64,000 nt of DNA from the NCBI RefSeq assembly GCF_022370755.2, contig NZ_CP092364.2, forward strand, positions 1,674,001 to 1,738,000, read 5' to 3'. Origin of the DNA: Mycolicibacterium goodii (lineage in GTDB: Bacteria > Actinomycetota > Actinomycetes > Mycobacteriales > Mycobacteriaceae). The position numbers and the translations under genes were made by a program. Positions 9,364-21,900 of this stretch are shown here, one piece after another. The notes under the pieces were generated by a model. The model was not told the origin of the DNA and made no database searches. It worked only from the letters and a program-made list of their open reading frames with translations. Position 1 is the first letter of the stretch; the number at the start of each line of letters is the position of its first letter.

Positions 9364-9767
9364 CGGAGGCTCATCCCGACCTCGGCCCGGAACTGCGCCA
9401 CCTCGCACAGACCATCCTCGACCGGCTCGATCCCGCCGTGCGCATGGCCGCGGCGCGCGCCGCGGCCGCGGCCGCCGACGGTCCGGGGAAGTGCCAGCAG
9501 GTGTGGTGTCCGGTGTGCGCGCTGGCTGCCGTGGTGAACGGCGAACACCATCCGTTGCTGAATGTGATCGCCGAGCACAGCGTCGCGTTGCTCGCGGTGA
9601 TCCGCGCACTGCTCGACGACACCGGTTCCGGCGGGGACACCCCTGGTCCCGATGGGGGTCCCAGCGACGGTCCCGGCGACGAGGGCCCGGGTCCCGAGTC
9701 CGACGACACGCCCCCGCCGGCGGGACCGGGCCGCTACCAGCACATCCCGGTCACCGTCGAGGAATGA
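9360..9767 (+). CDS. small conserved protein with CxxxxCxxC motif, Rv2183c family
   Basis: This 135-residue protein starts at an ATG that overlaps the stop of the ArsA-type gene (ATGA). The N-terminal half is helical. CQQVWCPVCALAAV near residues 45-58 is a candidate metal site, followed by a hydrophobic helix with VNGEHHPLL. The C-terminal third is Pro/Gly/Asp-rich and probably disordered. The tight coupling suggests it works with the ATPase. I do not recognise a biochemical function. Confidence 0.8.
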   Translation: MTEAHPDLGPELRHLAQTILDRLDPAVRMAAARAAAAAADGPGKCQQVWCPVCALAAVVNGEHHPLLNVIAEHSVALLAVIRALLDDTGSGGDTPGPDGGPSDGPGDEGPGPESDDTPPPAGPGRYQHIPVTVEE

Positions 9768-9885
9768 CCGTGCCGGGCCGCGTGGTGCGGCGACACCGCC
9801 CGCGCGGCGGTGCTGTGGTAGGCCCAACATCTGCTGGGTAAAGTTGTCGCAGAGCGCCGCCGGGTGCGTCGAGGTGGAGGGGTCC

Positions 9886-10611
9886 ATGTGGTACTGGCTT
9901 TTCAAGTTCATCCTGTTGGGACCCCTGCTGGCGCTGCTCGGACGCCCGAAAGTCACTGGGCTGGAAAACGTTCCGGCTGACGGCCCGGCCATCCTCGCCA
10001 GCAACCACCTGGCGGTCATGGACAGCTTCTACCTTCCGCTGGTGGTGAGCCGCCGCATCACGTTCCTGGCCAAGAAGGAGTACTTCACCGGGACCGGGCT
10101 CAAGGGCCGCTTCCTGGCGTGGTTCTACACCGTCGTCGGTCAGGTGCCGATCGACCGCACCGACGCCGATTCGGCACAGGACGCGCTGAACACCGCCGAA
10201 CGGATTCTGCGCGAGGGCAAGCTGCTCGGCATGTACCCCGAGGGCACCCGCTCGCCCGACGGCCGGCTCTACAAGGGCAAGACCGGCCTGGCCCGGCTCG
10301 CGCTGCAGACCGGTGTCCCGGTCATCCCGGTGGCCATGGTCGGCACCGACGTCGTCAACCCGCCCGGCCGCAAGGGCCTGCGGTTCGGCCACGTCGAGGT
10401 CCGCATCGGCAAGCCGATGGATTTCTCCCGCTTCGACGGGCTCGCGGGCAACCGCTTCATCGAACGCGCCGTCATCGACGAGGTCATGTACGAGCTGATG
10501 CGGCTGTCCGAGCAGGAGTACGTCGACATCTACGCCGCCGACATCAAGAAGGCGGACGAATCGGCACCGGCCAAGCCTGCTTCACGCCTGCCCGAGACCG
10601 CCGCGGGCTGA
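9886..10611 (+). CDS. 1-acylglycerol-3-phosphate O-acyltransferase-like protein (PlsC family, Rv2182c)
   Basis: This 241-residue protein starts at an ATG preceded by GGTGGAGGGG. An N-terminal hydrophobic segment (about residues 4-19) leads into the PlsC fold. The catalytic NHLAVMD motif has His41 and Asp46, the glycerol-phosphate block YPEGTRS is near 117-123, and VPVIPVAMVG is block IV. The family transfers acyl groups from acyl-CoA or acyl-ACP to lysophosphatidic acid or related acceptors at the membrane. The place at the end of the SRPBCC-ATPase run and near pimB' suggests phospholipid or PIM acylation, but the acceptor cannot be read from sequence. Confidence 0.9.
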   Translation: MWYWLFKFILLGPLLALLGRPKVTGLENVPADGPAILASNHLAVMDSFYLPLVVSRRITFLAKKEYFTGTGLKGRFLAWFYTVVGQVPIDRTDADSAQDALNTAERILREGKLLGMYPEGTRSPDGRLYKGKTGLARLALQTGVPVIPVAMVGTDVVNPPGRKGLRFGHVEVRIGKPMDFSRFDGLAGNRFIERAVIDEVMYELMRLSEQEYVDIYAADIKKADESAPAKPASRLPETAAG

Positions 10612-10636
10612 ATCCGCCCACCACGCGAAAGACCGG

Positions 10637-11956
10637 TCAGCTGGCTTCGCCGCGGGCCAACGGCACCAGCGGCTCGGGTTCCGGGGCGCGTCCGGTGTGC
10701 GCACGTGACGTCGAGACCAGCCCGATGACCACGATCACCGCGAGCGCCCACCACACGTAGGAGCCACCCGCGAGCTGTCGCCACAGCGAGGCCGTGGTCT
10801 CCCGGTGTTCGGGCAGCAGCGTGATCGGCGTCCACACCGTCAGCGCCAGGCCGGCCGCGGTCAGCACCGTGAACCAGGCGCTGCGGCGACGGTAGGCCAG
10901 CGCGGCGGTCACCACGAGGACCGGCAGCATCCACACCCAGTGGTGCGACCACGACACCGGCGACACCACGAGGCCGAACATCGCGACGCACACGAGCGCG
11001 AGCACGGGTGCCTCGGTCGTCTGATCGGCGGTATCGCCCCGCAAGGCGCGGCTCGCGGCCCACACGGTGACCGCGAGCACCGCGAAGCACGCCAGCACCC
11101 AGAGGACGAACCGCGGATTCTCGCCGAGGCCGAGCCGCGCGAGTGCGCCCGCGATGTTCTGGTTCGTGTTGAGCGTCGCCGTCCCGATCCGGTCGGTGTT
11201 GCGGACGGTCTCGGTCCAGTACTCCACCGAGTCGCTCCACGCGAGCGCGAAACCCGCAAGCGACGCCACAACCGCGGTCGCCGCGGTCCGCAGCAGCGTG
11301 TGGATGTCACGACGCAACAGGAAGTACAGCAGGAACACCGCAGGGGTGAGTTTGAGCGCGATGGCAAGGCCGAGCAGCATGCCGCGGGGCCACGGGGTAC
11401 GTCGCGGCACGCAGTCCGCGATCACCAGCGTCATCAGGACGACGTTGATCTGGCCGAACTCGAAGTTGGACCGGATCGGTTCGAGGTAGACGACCGCGGG
11501 GGCGACGATCGCCGCGGCCAGCCAGGCGCGGCGCATCCAGGCCGGCTCGGACGTCACGGTGGTGTGCGGCCACACGTCGAGCCGTGTGAGCACGATGGTC
11601 GTCGCGACGATCAGCAGCACCAGCGTCGTCGCGGTGATCGCCGAACTGGCCAACGGCAGCGACAGCCAGGCAAACGGCGCGAACGCGATCGCGGCCAACG
11701 GAGGATAGGTGAAGGGCAGGTCCAGCCCGCCCTGGGTGTGGAAGATGGCGCCGTCTGCGTAGAGCGGCCTGCCGTCGAGCCAGGCGCGCCCGCCCATGCG
11801 GTACACGTCGATGTCGATGCGGTAGGGAACGTGACCGAGGAGCCGCCACCCGACCCACAGCACCGCTGCCAACGTCAGCAGCTGGAAGAACCGCCACGCG
11901 ATGGCGGGTGCCAAACCGGCCCCGCGGGGCGACTGCCGCTTACTCATCTCCAGCAC
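10637..11956 (-). CDS. GT-C polyprenyl-phosphomannose-dependent alpha-1,2-mannosyltransferase (GT87, Rv2181/MptC type)
   Basis: This 439-residue polytopic membrane protein has about ten hydrophobic segments. A first extracytoplasmic loop carries [16 protein letters not shown], which includes the Asp pair characteristic of GT87 enzymes. The Rv2181 family adds the alpha-1,2-mannose branches of lipomannan and LAM using decaprenyl-phospho-mannose outside the membrane. The start is GTG 11956 or ATG 11947. It converges on the acyltransferase gene and is divergent from the membrane protein at 12031, with about 74 bases between them. Confidence 0.87.
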   Translation of the reverse strand: MLEMSKRQSPRGAGLAPAIAWRFFQLLTLAAVLWVGWRLLGHVPYRIDIDVYRMGGRAWLDGRPLYADGAIFHTQGGLDLPFTYPPLAAIAFAPFAWLSLPLASSAITATTLVLLIVATTIVLTRLDVWPHTTVTSEPAWMRRAWLAAAIVAPAVVYLEPIRSNFEFGQINVVLMTLVIADCVPRRTPWPRGMLLGLAIALKLTPAVFLLYFLLRRDIHTLLRTAATAVVASLAGFALAWSDSVEYWTETVRNTDRIGTATLNTNQNIAGALARLGLGENPRFVLWVLACFAVLAVTVWAASRALRGDTADQTTEAPVLALVCVAMFGLVVSPVSWSHHWVWMLPVLVVTAALAYRRRSAWFTVLTAAGLALTVWTPITLLPEHRETTASLWRQLAGGSYVWWALAVIVVIGLVSTSRAHTGRAPEPEPLVPLARGEAS

Positions 11957-12959
11957 AGACTATCTGTGGCCACCGCCGCTAGCCGCAACCACGGCCGCGA
12001 CGCGCCCCATTGGGCGTAAGTTCTGAGACCGTGCAAGCGACCGTCCACCTCGAATTCGTCACGCGCGATCGCCTGCCGCTGGTGTGCTGCCTGCTGGCGT
12101 TCATCCTCACCTTCTTCGTGACCCGAACCGTGGTGCGTTACATCCGCAACCACGCCGACAGCGACCAGCCCCGCAAATGGTGGCAGCCTCACAACATCGC
12201 GCACGGAACCGTGCACATCCACCATGTGGTGATCGGTGTCGTGCTGGTGATGGTCTCGGGGGTAACCATGGTGACCCTGGCGGTAAACGGCGGAGTGGCC
12301 GAGTTCACGGTGGCCGCGACCATGTTCGGCATCGGCGCGGCGCTGGTTCTCGACGAGTTCGCGCTGATCCTGCACCTGTCCGACGTGTACTGGTCTGAGG
12401 ACGGCCGCACATCGGTCGACGCGGTGTTCGCCGCGGTGGCCGTGGCCGGGTTGCTGATCATGGGGTTCAACCCGCTGTCGTTCTTCGACGTCGGGATCTG
12501 GCGCGAGGATCCCAGCTGGTTGATACGGACGGCGGTGGTGCTCCTGGCGGTGGTTACCCTGTTGCTGGCGGTGGTCGTACTGCTCAAGGGCAAGGTGTGG
12601 ACGGGTCTGGTGGGCATGTTCATCACCCCGCTGCTGTTCATCGGCGCCATCCGGTTGTCGCGGCCGCACGCGCCGTGGGCGCGGTGGCGCTACACCAAGC
12701 GGCCCCGCAAGATGCACCGCGCGCTGGAGCGGGAACGATGGCTGCGACGTCCGGTGGTGCAGGCCAAACTCTGGCTGCAGGACGCCATCACCGGGATGCC
12801 GAAGTTTCCCGATGACGCGGCGGTCGACGAGCAACTGGACCGGGAGATCCACGCCGCGCCCGCCCCGGGGGCAGCGATCGAGGCGAAGACCGAGCCCGAT
12901 ATCGACGCCGATGTCGAGGCCGGTATGGCGAAGACGGAACGGACGAGGCGAACTGGTTC

Positions 12960-14930
<1,971 letters not shown>

Positions 14931-14947
14931 CGACCGCCGACCGGGCA

Positions 14948-16216
14948 TCACTGGATCAGGGTGGCGATGTTGCTGCCCAGCGTCCAGGCCGCCGCGGCCG
15001 CCAGGCCGGTGAGGGTGAGCACCGCGATCACCCAGAACAGCAGCACACGCTTGGCGCGCTGGCGTGCCCAGTAGAACTCGGCCATGTCGATGCCCGCGAA
15101 TTGCCCTGACACCGTTGCGTATTCGTAGTCGGCGTGATCGGCATAGTCAGGGTCGGCGGGAATCGGCGCCCAATCGTGCTGATCCCGGGTGATCTCCCGA
15201 GTGTGCTGCCGCGGCGCCGGTGCGGGCACAGGTGGTGGCGGTGGCGGGACCTCGGCGGTGGTCTCCAGATCCGGTCGCGGGCGGTTGTGGAACCGCGTCG
15301 CCGCGAGGTGCTGGGCCGAGTTGCGGGGTGCGGGCACCCGGAACGGCGGCAGGCCCAGTTCGTCGATGATGACCTCGAGTGCGGCGCCCATCTCGCCGGC
15401 GTCCGCGTAGCGGCCGGCCGGGTCGCGCGTCGCGGCGCGTCGCACCAGGTCATCGAATTGCCTTGGGACACCGGCGATCTTCGTGCTCGGTGGCGGTACG
15501 TCGTGATCCATGCGCTGGTAGGCCACGGCCAGCGCGGTGTCGCCGGTGAACGGCGTCGTGCCGGTGAGCAGTTCGAAGATCAGGATTCCGACGGCGTAGA
15601 CGTCGCTGCGGGGATCGGCGTCGCCGGTGGCGACCTGCTCGGGGGACAGGTACGCCGCAGTGCCCAATATCACGCTGGTGGAGGTGATTTTGGCCTCCGC
15701 GACCGCGCGCACCAATCCGAAGTCGGCGATCTTGACCTCGCCGTCGTCGGAGATCAACACGTTCTCGGGCTTGATGTCACGGTGCACCAGTCCGTTGCGG
15801 TGCGCGACCGCGAGCCCGCCCAGCACCGGCTCCAGCACCGCGGCGACCGCATGTGGGGGCATCGGGCCGCGTTCGGTGAGCAGTTCCCGCAGGGTGCCGC
15901 CCTCGATGAGTTCCATCACCAGGAACGGGTACTGCCGGTCGGCCCGGCGGTCGAGTCCCTGGTCGTACACCGCCACGAGCCCGGGCGCCTTGAGCCGGGC
16001 CACGGCCCTGGCCTCACGCTGGAACCTGGTGAGAAAGTGCTCGTCGCCGGCATACCGGGAGTCCATGACCTTCAACGCGACCGGACGGTCCAGGCGGGTG
16101 TCGAGCCCCCGGTACACCGTCGACATCCCACCGGTGGCGATGGGCACGTCCACGCGGTACCGCCCGTCCAACAGGCTGTCGACGAGCGGATCCGATTGCT
16201 GCTCCACCGAACACAT
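14948..16216 (-). CDS. pknL: receptor-like Ser/Thr protein kinase PknL
   Basis: This 422-residue Hanks-type kinase starts at ATG 16216. The glycine loop is near residues 27-33, the ATP lysine is Lys49, HRDIKPEN gives catalytic Asp147, and DFG is at 165-167. The activation loop carries clustered Thr/Ser (KITSTSV) before the GTAAYLSPE P+1 segment. A Pro-rich juxtamembrane stretch (about 300-370) precedes one membrane segment near 393-417. Only a few residues follow it, so there is no PASTA sensor, as in M. tuberculosis PknL. It is divergent from its known substrate family Rv2175c across only 36 bases. Confidence 0.93.
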   Translation of the reverse strand: MCSVEQQSDPLVDSLLDGRYRVDVPIATGGMSTVYRGLDTRLDRPVALKVMDSRYAGDEHFLTRFQREARAVARLKAPGLVAVYDQGLDRRADRQYPFLVMELIEGGTLRELLTERGPMPPHAVAAVLEPVLGGLAVAHRNGLVHRDIKPENVLISDDGEVKIADFGLVRAVAEAKITSTSVILGTAAYLSPEQVATGDADPRSDVYAVGILIFELLTGTTPFTGDTALAVAYQRMDHDVPPPSTKIAGVPRQFDDLVRRAATRDPAGRYADAGEMGAALEVIIDELGLPPFRVPAPRNSAQHLAATRFHNRPRPDLETTAEVPPPPPPVPAPAPRQHTREITRDQHDWAPIPADPDYADHADYEYATVSGQFAGIDMAEFYWARQRAKRVLLFWVIAVLTLTGLAAAAAWTLGSNIATLIQ

Positions 16217-16235
16217 GTTACGAGTCGGGGGCGGC

Positions 16236-16245
16236 AGCCTAGAAT
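16236..16245. promoter_or_regulatory. overlapping divergent -10 elements for pknL and the Rv2175c homologue
   Basis: On the plus strand TAGAAT (16240-16245) lies 7 bases before GTG 16253, so that gene is probably transcribed leaderlessly. On the minus strand TAGGCT (16241-16236) would serve pknL with a leader of roughly 13 bases. The two hexamers share two bases, so the promoters cannot both be occupied at once. Confidence 0.45.
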
Positions 16246-16252
16246 CAGTGCG

Positions 16253-16657
16253 GTGAGCAGTATTCCGGCCGCCGATGACGTACTGGATCCCGACGAGGCC
16301 GTCTATGACCTTCCGACCGTCGCCGACATCCTCGGCATCCCGGTCACCAAAGTCCACCAGCAGTTGCGCGACGGACAGCTGATCGCCGTGCGGCGAAACG
16401 GCGTCGTGGCCGTGCCCAAGATCTTCTTCGACCAGAGCGGCCATGTGGTCAAGTCCCTGCCGGGATTGCTGGTGGTCCTGCGTGACGGCGGCTACCGCGC
16501 CAACGAGATCATGCGCTGGTTGTTCACCCCGGACGATTCCCTGACCATCACGCGCGACGGCACCACCGAGCAGCTGACGAACGCGCGTCCCGTCGACGCG
16601 CTGCACTCACACCAGGCGCGTGAGGTGGTACGCCGCGCCCAGGCGATGGCTTATTGA
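16253..16657 (+). CDS. winged-helix DNA-binding protein, Rv2175c family (PknL substrate)
   Basis: This 134-residue protein has a GTG start with a -10-like TAGAAT 7 bases upstream. Residues about 15-60 carry a helix-turn-helix (LPTVADILGIPVTKVHQQL, then RDGQLIAVRRNGV), and the rest is a conserved mixed fold with GGYRANEIMRWL. The M. tuberculosis orthologue binds DNA weakly and loses binding when phosphorylated by PknL on an N-terminal Thr. In this protein the N-terminus is shorter, so the equivalent phosphosite is not obvious. Its stop lies in the first copy of a 24-base repeat. Confidence 0.88.
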   Translation: MSSIPAADDVLDPDEAVYDLPTVADILGIPVTKVHQQLRDGQLIAVRRNGVVAVPKIFFDQSGHVVKSLPGLLVVLRDGGYRANEIMRWLFTPDDSLTITRDGTTEQLTNARPVDALHSHQAREVVRRAQAMAY

Positions 16658-16716
16658 CGGCTCGCCGTCGTGGCCTGTTGACGGCCCGCCGTCGTGGCCT
16701 ATTGACGGCCCGCCGT
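16652..16716. repeat. 24-bp tandem repeat, about 2.7 copies, linking two convergent stop codons
   Basis: Copies are at 16652-16675, 16676-16699 and 16700-16716 (partial), with two single-base differences. Copy 1 contains the TGA of the Rv2175c homologue. The mptA stop (TAG, 16701-16699) falls at the junction of copies 2 and 3. Each copy includes GACGGC-CC-GCCGTC or its TC-loop variant, a short perfect hairpin, although the partial copy ends before the last stem base. Confidence 0.93.
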
Positions 16717-18207
16717 TCCCTCCGGCGCCCGGTACAGCGAGTACCACGCCACCACCGCGCATGCCGTCGTCAGCAGCACGTGTGCCCATGAGTACATGCC
16801 ATGGGCGCCATCGGGTTTCCACATGACCATGATCCACGTCGAGAACCCCGCGACGGCCGCGATACCCGGCCGGGTCTGGACCAGGGCCGCGGCGACGGCC
16901 AAGGGCCAGGTGTAGTACCACGGGAGTGCGGCCGGGACGAACAGCACCACGACCACCATGGCCAACGCGATCCCCGTGAGCGCCTCACGATCGGTGTGGC
17001 GGTAGCGCCACCACAGCAGCGGTAGGGCGATGACGATCGCCGCGATGCCGATGATGCGCGCGACCTCGAGGACCGCGTAGAAGTTCACCGGGAACAGCAA
17101 CCCGCCGATCGCGTTGATGAGGTTCGACGCCGCGGTGGGCACGGTCAGCCAATTGATGATCTTCACCGAACCGGCCAGCGCCGTCAGCCAGCCGAGCCCG
17201 ACACCGGCCATCAGCGACAGCACCGCGAACACCGCACCGAAGATCAGCACCGACGCCGCGGTGGACACGGCGAACGCGCGTACCGGCGGCATGTCGTGGC
17301 GCTCGCGCAGCTGACGCATCCACACCCACACCATGAACGGAAGCGCCAGGCCCGCCGTGGCTTTCACCGCGACGGCAGTGGCGATGAGGCCGACGCCCCA
17401 GATCGGGCGCCCGGCGAAGGTCAGCGCGATCGCGGCCATCATCAGCCCGACCATGAGCATCTCGTTGTGGACGCCGCCCATGAGATGGATGATCACCAGC
17501 GGGTTGAGGACGCAGATCCACAACGCCGCCGCCCCGCTGGCCCCGACGTGACGGGCCACCCGCGGGGCCGCCCAGATCAGCAGCGCCAGGCCGGGCAGCA
17601 TGCACAGCCGCAGCAGCATCGTGCCCGCCACCACGTCGTTGCCCACGAGCATGGTGACGAACTTGGCCACCAGGATGAACGCGGGCCCGTACGGCGCCGT
17701 CGTCGTGGTCCAGATGGGACTCACGTTCTCCAGCAACGAGTTCGGGTTTTCGACCGGTCCCACCACGTAGGGGTCGAATCCGTCGCGCAGCAGCGCGCCC
17801 TGCGCGAGATAGGAGTACGTGTCACGGCTGAACAGGGGGACCGACAACAGCAGCGGCGCCAACCAGAACCCGGTGGTGGCGATCATCGTGTACTCGGTTG
17901 CGGTGCGGTCGATCACGCGCCGTCCCAGCCAAAGCCACGCGATGAGCATGAGCGCGACACCGGTCCACAGCAGGACCGACGACAGCACCAGGCCGTGCCC
18001 GAACCGCAGCCACGACAGGTGCAGCGACTCCAGCAGTGGGTCGTGCAGACGCGTGCTGCCCGCCCCGAGCCCGCCGATGGTCAGGACGGTGGCGCCGAGG
18101 CAGCCGAGCAGTGCCGGTCGCGCCTCGGGCGATACGGCAAATGAGGCCAGGCGTGAAATGTGCTGAGCCAGGCCGGTGTTCGGATTGTGGGTGTCGGTTG
18201 GTGTCAT
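16699..18207 (-). CDS. mptA: alpha-1,6-mannopyranosyltransferase MptA (GT-C)
   Basis: This 502-residue protein has about 12 hydrophobic segments and the GT-C style first loop (PLFSRDTYSYLAQGALLRDG, with an Asp in the catalytic region). The Rv2174 family extends the alpha-1,6-mannan backbone of mature lipomannan using polyprenyl-phosphomannose at the outer face of the membrane. The ATG at 18207 (MTPTDTHNP) is chosen, since residues upstream in frame belong to the antisense of idsA2. It follows idsA2 on the same strand by 25 bases and probably shares its transcript. Its last codons lie in the 24-base repeat. Confidence 0.92.
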   Translation of the reverse strand: MTPTDTHNPNTGLAQHISRLASFAVSPEARPALLGCLGATVLTIGGLGAGSTRLHDPLLESLHLSWLRFGHGLVLSSVLLWTGVALMLIAWLWLGRRVIDRTATEYTMIATTGFWLAPLLLSVPLFSRDTYSYLAQGALLRDGFDPYVVGPVENPNSLLENVSPIWTTTTAPYGPAFILVAKFVTMLVGNDVVAGTMLLRLCMLPGLALLIWAAPRVARHVGASGAAALWICVLNPLVIIHLMGGVHNEMLMVGLMMAAIALTFAGRPIWGVGLIATAVAVKATAGLALPFMVWVWMRQLRERHDMPPVRAFAVSTAASVLIFGAVFAVLSLMAGVGLGWLTALAGSVKIINWLTVPTAASNLINAIGGLLFPVNFYAVLEVARIIGIAAIVIALPLLWWRYRHTDREALTGIALAMVVVVLFVPAALPWYYTWPLAVAAALVQTRPGIAAVAGFSTWIMVMWKPDGAHGMYSWAHVLLTTACAVVAWYSLYRAPEGTAGRQ

Positions 18208-18232
18208 GTCGGTGGACTGTCGAGCCCGGCGT

Positions 18233-20171
<1,939 letters not shown>

Positions 20172-20217
20172 CGTGCCAGATCGGCGCGCGCCGGTTCGAC
20201 CGGTCGCGGTCGAACCG

Positions 20218-20865
20218 TCAGAGCGGCAGGGGCCGGCCGAGGATCGCGAAGGGGCGCGGGTCTCCCGCGAAGTGGTAGCCGCGTATCACATCGGTGAACC
20301 CGAGGCGACGGTACAGACGCCAGGCCCGATTGGCCTCGCCGTTGATCTCCGGCGTCGACAACAGCACGTGAGATTCGCCACGGTCGGCGAGTAGTCGGCG
20401 CGCCAGCGCCTCGCCGAGACCGCGGCCCTGCGCGCGCGGTTCGATGTGCAGTTCGGTCAGCTCGAAGTAGCTGGACATGAGCCGGGAGATGTGTTCGCGG
20501 CTCGCGCCGACGCGGTGAAGACCGGACACCACCTGTTGCTGCCACCACTGATCGGGTGCCCCGCAGTAGCCGTAGGCGATGCCCAGCAGGGGAGCGCCGA
20601 CGAGCTCCGCGCGCGACGGCGGTGCATCGGGACCGTCCTCCCTGGGTCCGAATTCCACTGCTGCAACGGCCTTCCAGCCCTGGCGGCGGGTGTGTTCGAG
20701 CCACAGCGCCGCACGCTGTTCCTCGGTGCCGCGGGGGTAACGCATCGCGTCGACGTAGACGCGCAGCGCGTCGGGAAGCCTGTGCTGCATGTCCTCGGGC
20801 GACAGATCGATGAGATACGCCGCCATTGCCGCCATCGCCCCCAAAGCCTTCGAGTTCACGGGCAC
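20218..20865 (-). CDS. GNAT-family N-acetyltransferase (Rv2170 family)
   Basis: A 215-residue protein from GTG 20865, or 213 from GTG 20859. The C-terminal half contains the acetyl-CoA-binding loop EPRAQGRGLGEALARRLL and the later RAWRLYRRLGF segment typical of GNAT folds. The N-terminal half is helical and family-specific. The M. tuberculosis orthologue Rv2170 has been reported as a lysine acetyltransferase acting on isocitrate dehydrogenase. That activity is transferred by homology only. It is divergent from the DUF3040 gene over a 217-base region and is followed by lppM. Confidence 0.82.
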   Translation of the reverse strand: MPVNSKALGAMAAMAAYLIDLSPEDMQHRLPDALRVYVDAMRYPRGTEEQRAALWLEHTRRQGWKAVAAVEFGPREDGPDAPPSRAELVGAPLLGIAYGYCGAPDQWWQQQVVSGLHRVGASREHISRLMSSYFELTELHIEPRAQGRGLGEALARRLLADRGESHVLLSTPEINGEANRAWRLYRRLGFTDVIRGYHFAGDPRPFAILGRPLPL

Positions 20866-20884
20866 ACGGGGTGTGTGCTCATAC

Positions 20885-20900
20885 GAGTTCTGCCGAACTC
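20885..20900. promoter_or_regulatory. perfect inverted repeat between the GNAT and DUF3040 genes
   Basis: GAGTTC-TGCC-GAACTC is a 6-4-6 palindrome 20 bases upstream of the GNAT start. TCATTATC is repeated at 20899-20906 and 20912-20919. The half-site orientation is opposite to the mycobacterial SOS box. It is a candidate operator only. The rest of this 217-base divergent region holds a further spaced inverted repeat, CCGTAA...TTACGG (21021-21052). Confidence 0.35.
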
Positions 20901-21082
20901 ATTATCTGGAGTCATTATCCGACGGTGTGGATGGCGATCACACTCCCAGCGAACGCCTACAATCGATGCCGAACAAGGTGGTACGGCTCGGATCGACCTC
21001 GTATCATCATTGTTAGGTGTCCGTAATGGCGGGCACGGGTGGACATTTACGGAGCGACGGTCGCGTCGGCAAGGAGGGACGA

Positions 21083-21484
21083 ATGCCACTCTCCGATCAT
21101 GAGCAGCGCATGCTCGATCAGATCGAGAGCGCGCTCTATGCCGAGGATCCGAAGTTCGCCTCGAGCGTTCGAGGTGGGACTCTACGCGCGCCTTCGGCGC
21201 GTCGCAGGATCTACGGTGCGGGGCTGTTCGTTCTCGGATTGGCGATGCTGGTCACCGGCGTCGCGGTCAAGGCCTTGATGATCGGCGGTTTCCCGATCCT
21301 CTCGGTCATCGGTTTCATGGTGATGTTCGGCGGCGTCGTGTTCGCCATCACCGGTCCGCGGGTCGCGGGCGGGATCGACAAGTCGTCGGCGCCGTCCGGG
21401 TCGCCGCGACAGCGCAAGCAACGCGGCGGTGGTTCGTTCACCAACCGTATGGAGGATCGCTTCCGCCGGCGCTTCGACGACTGA
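21083..21484 (+). CDS. DUF3040 two-helix membrane protein, Rv2169c family
   Basis: This 133-residue protein starts at ATG 21083, preceded by AAGGAGGG. The N-terminal MPLSDHEQRMLDQIE segment is the DUF3040 signature. Two hydrophobic segments lie at about residues 45-65 and 70-88, and the C-terminal tail is basic and Gln/Arg-rich. The function of the family is unknown, but it sits beside the division cluster in mycobacteria. A canonical intrinsic terminator follows 25 bases after the stop, isolating it from mraZ. Confidence 0.85.
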   Translation: MPLSDHEQRMLDQIESALYAEDPKFASSVRGGTLRAPSARRRIYGAGLFVLGLAMLVTGVAVKALMIGGFPILSVIGFMVMFGGVVFAITGPRVAGGIDKSSAPSGSPRQRKQRGGGSFTNRMEDRFRRRFDD

Positions 21485-21509
21485 TCGCGTCGACCGCGCC
21501 AACGGTTCA

Positions 21510-21538
21510 GGGGTAGCCCTCGCGGGCTACCCCTTTTT
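21510..21538 (+). terminator. canonical intrinsic terminator after the DUF3040 gene
   Basis: A perfect 10-base stem (GGGGTAGCCC and GGGCTACCCC) with a TCGC loop is followed immediately by five T residues. U-tailed terminators of this quality are uncommon in mycobacteria. Confidence 0.92.
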
Positions 21539-21756
21539 CATGTCCGCGCCCCGGCGCGCCCATCTCGCGACGGGTCGTCCTCGCCGCCACACATGCCCTG
21601 CGCCCCACTTTCACCCCGGGGCGTCGGTACCGCCCCACCACGCCCCCCGAACGCCCGGCCGGGGCCGTCCCGGCGAGCCGGCGACACGCCCCGCGCGGCC
21701 GTGCAGCGCAGTTTTCGCGGCCGTGTCGGCGGGTGACCGATAACGATTCGGCAGCG

Positions 21757-21783
21757 CGCCACTTTCGCCCCCACTTCGCCCCA
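21757..21783 (-). promoter_or_regulatory. second MraZ-box-like cluster, minus strand
   Basis: On the minus strand TGGGG (21783-21779), TGGGG (21773-21769) and TGGCG (21761-21757) occur with spacings of 10 and 12 bases. They match the plus-strand array nearer to mraZ but point the other way. Confidence 0.4.
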
Positions 21784-21900
21784 CCTCTACGCCTGACGCT
21801 CTCACCTGCGGATTTGTCGTCGCACCACCTTCCATCGCGCGAAAATCCGCTGCCGGCGTGGCGGCCGAGGGGGCGAAGGTGGGGCGCAATGTTCAACTCG

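Noticed and set aside
15134..16252. Upstream extension of the Rv2175c homologue to a 507-residue protein
   Set aside because: The extension is antisense to the PknL kinase domain. The GTG at 16253 with a -10 element just before it fits the family.
20885..20900. Possible LexA/SOS box
   Set aside because: The half sites read GTTC-N4-GAAC, the reverse of the mycobacterial GAAC-N4-GTTC arrangement.
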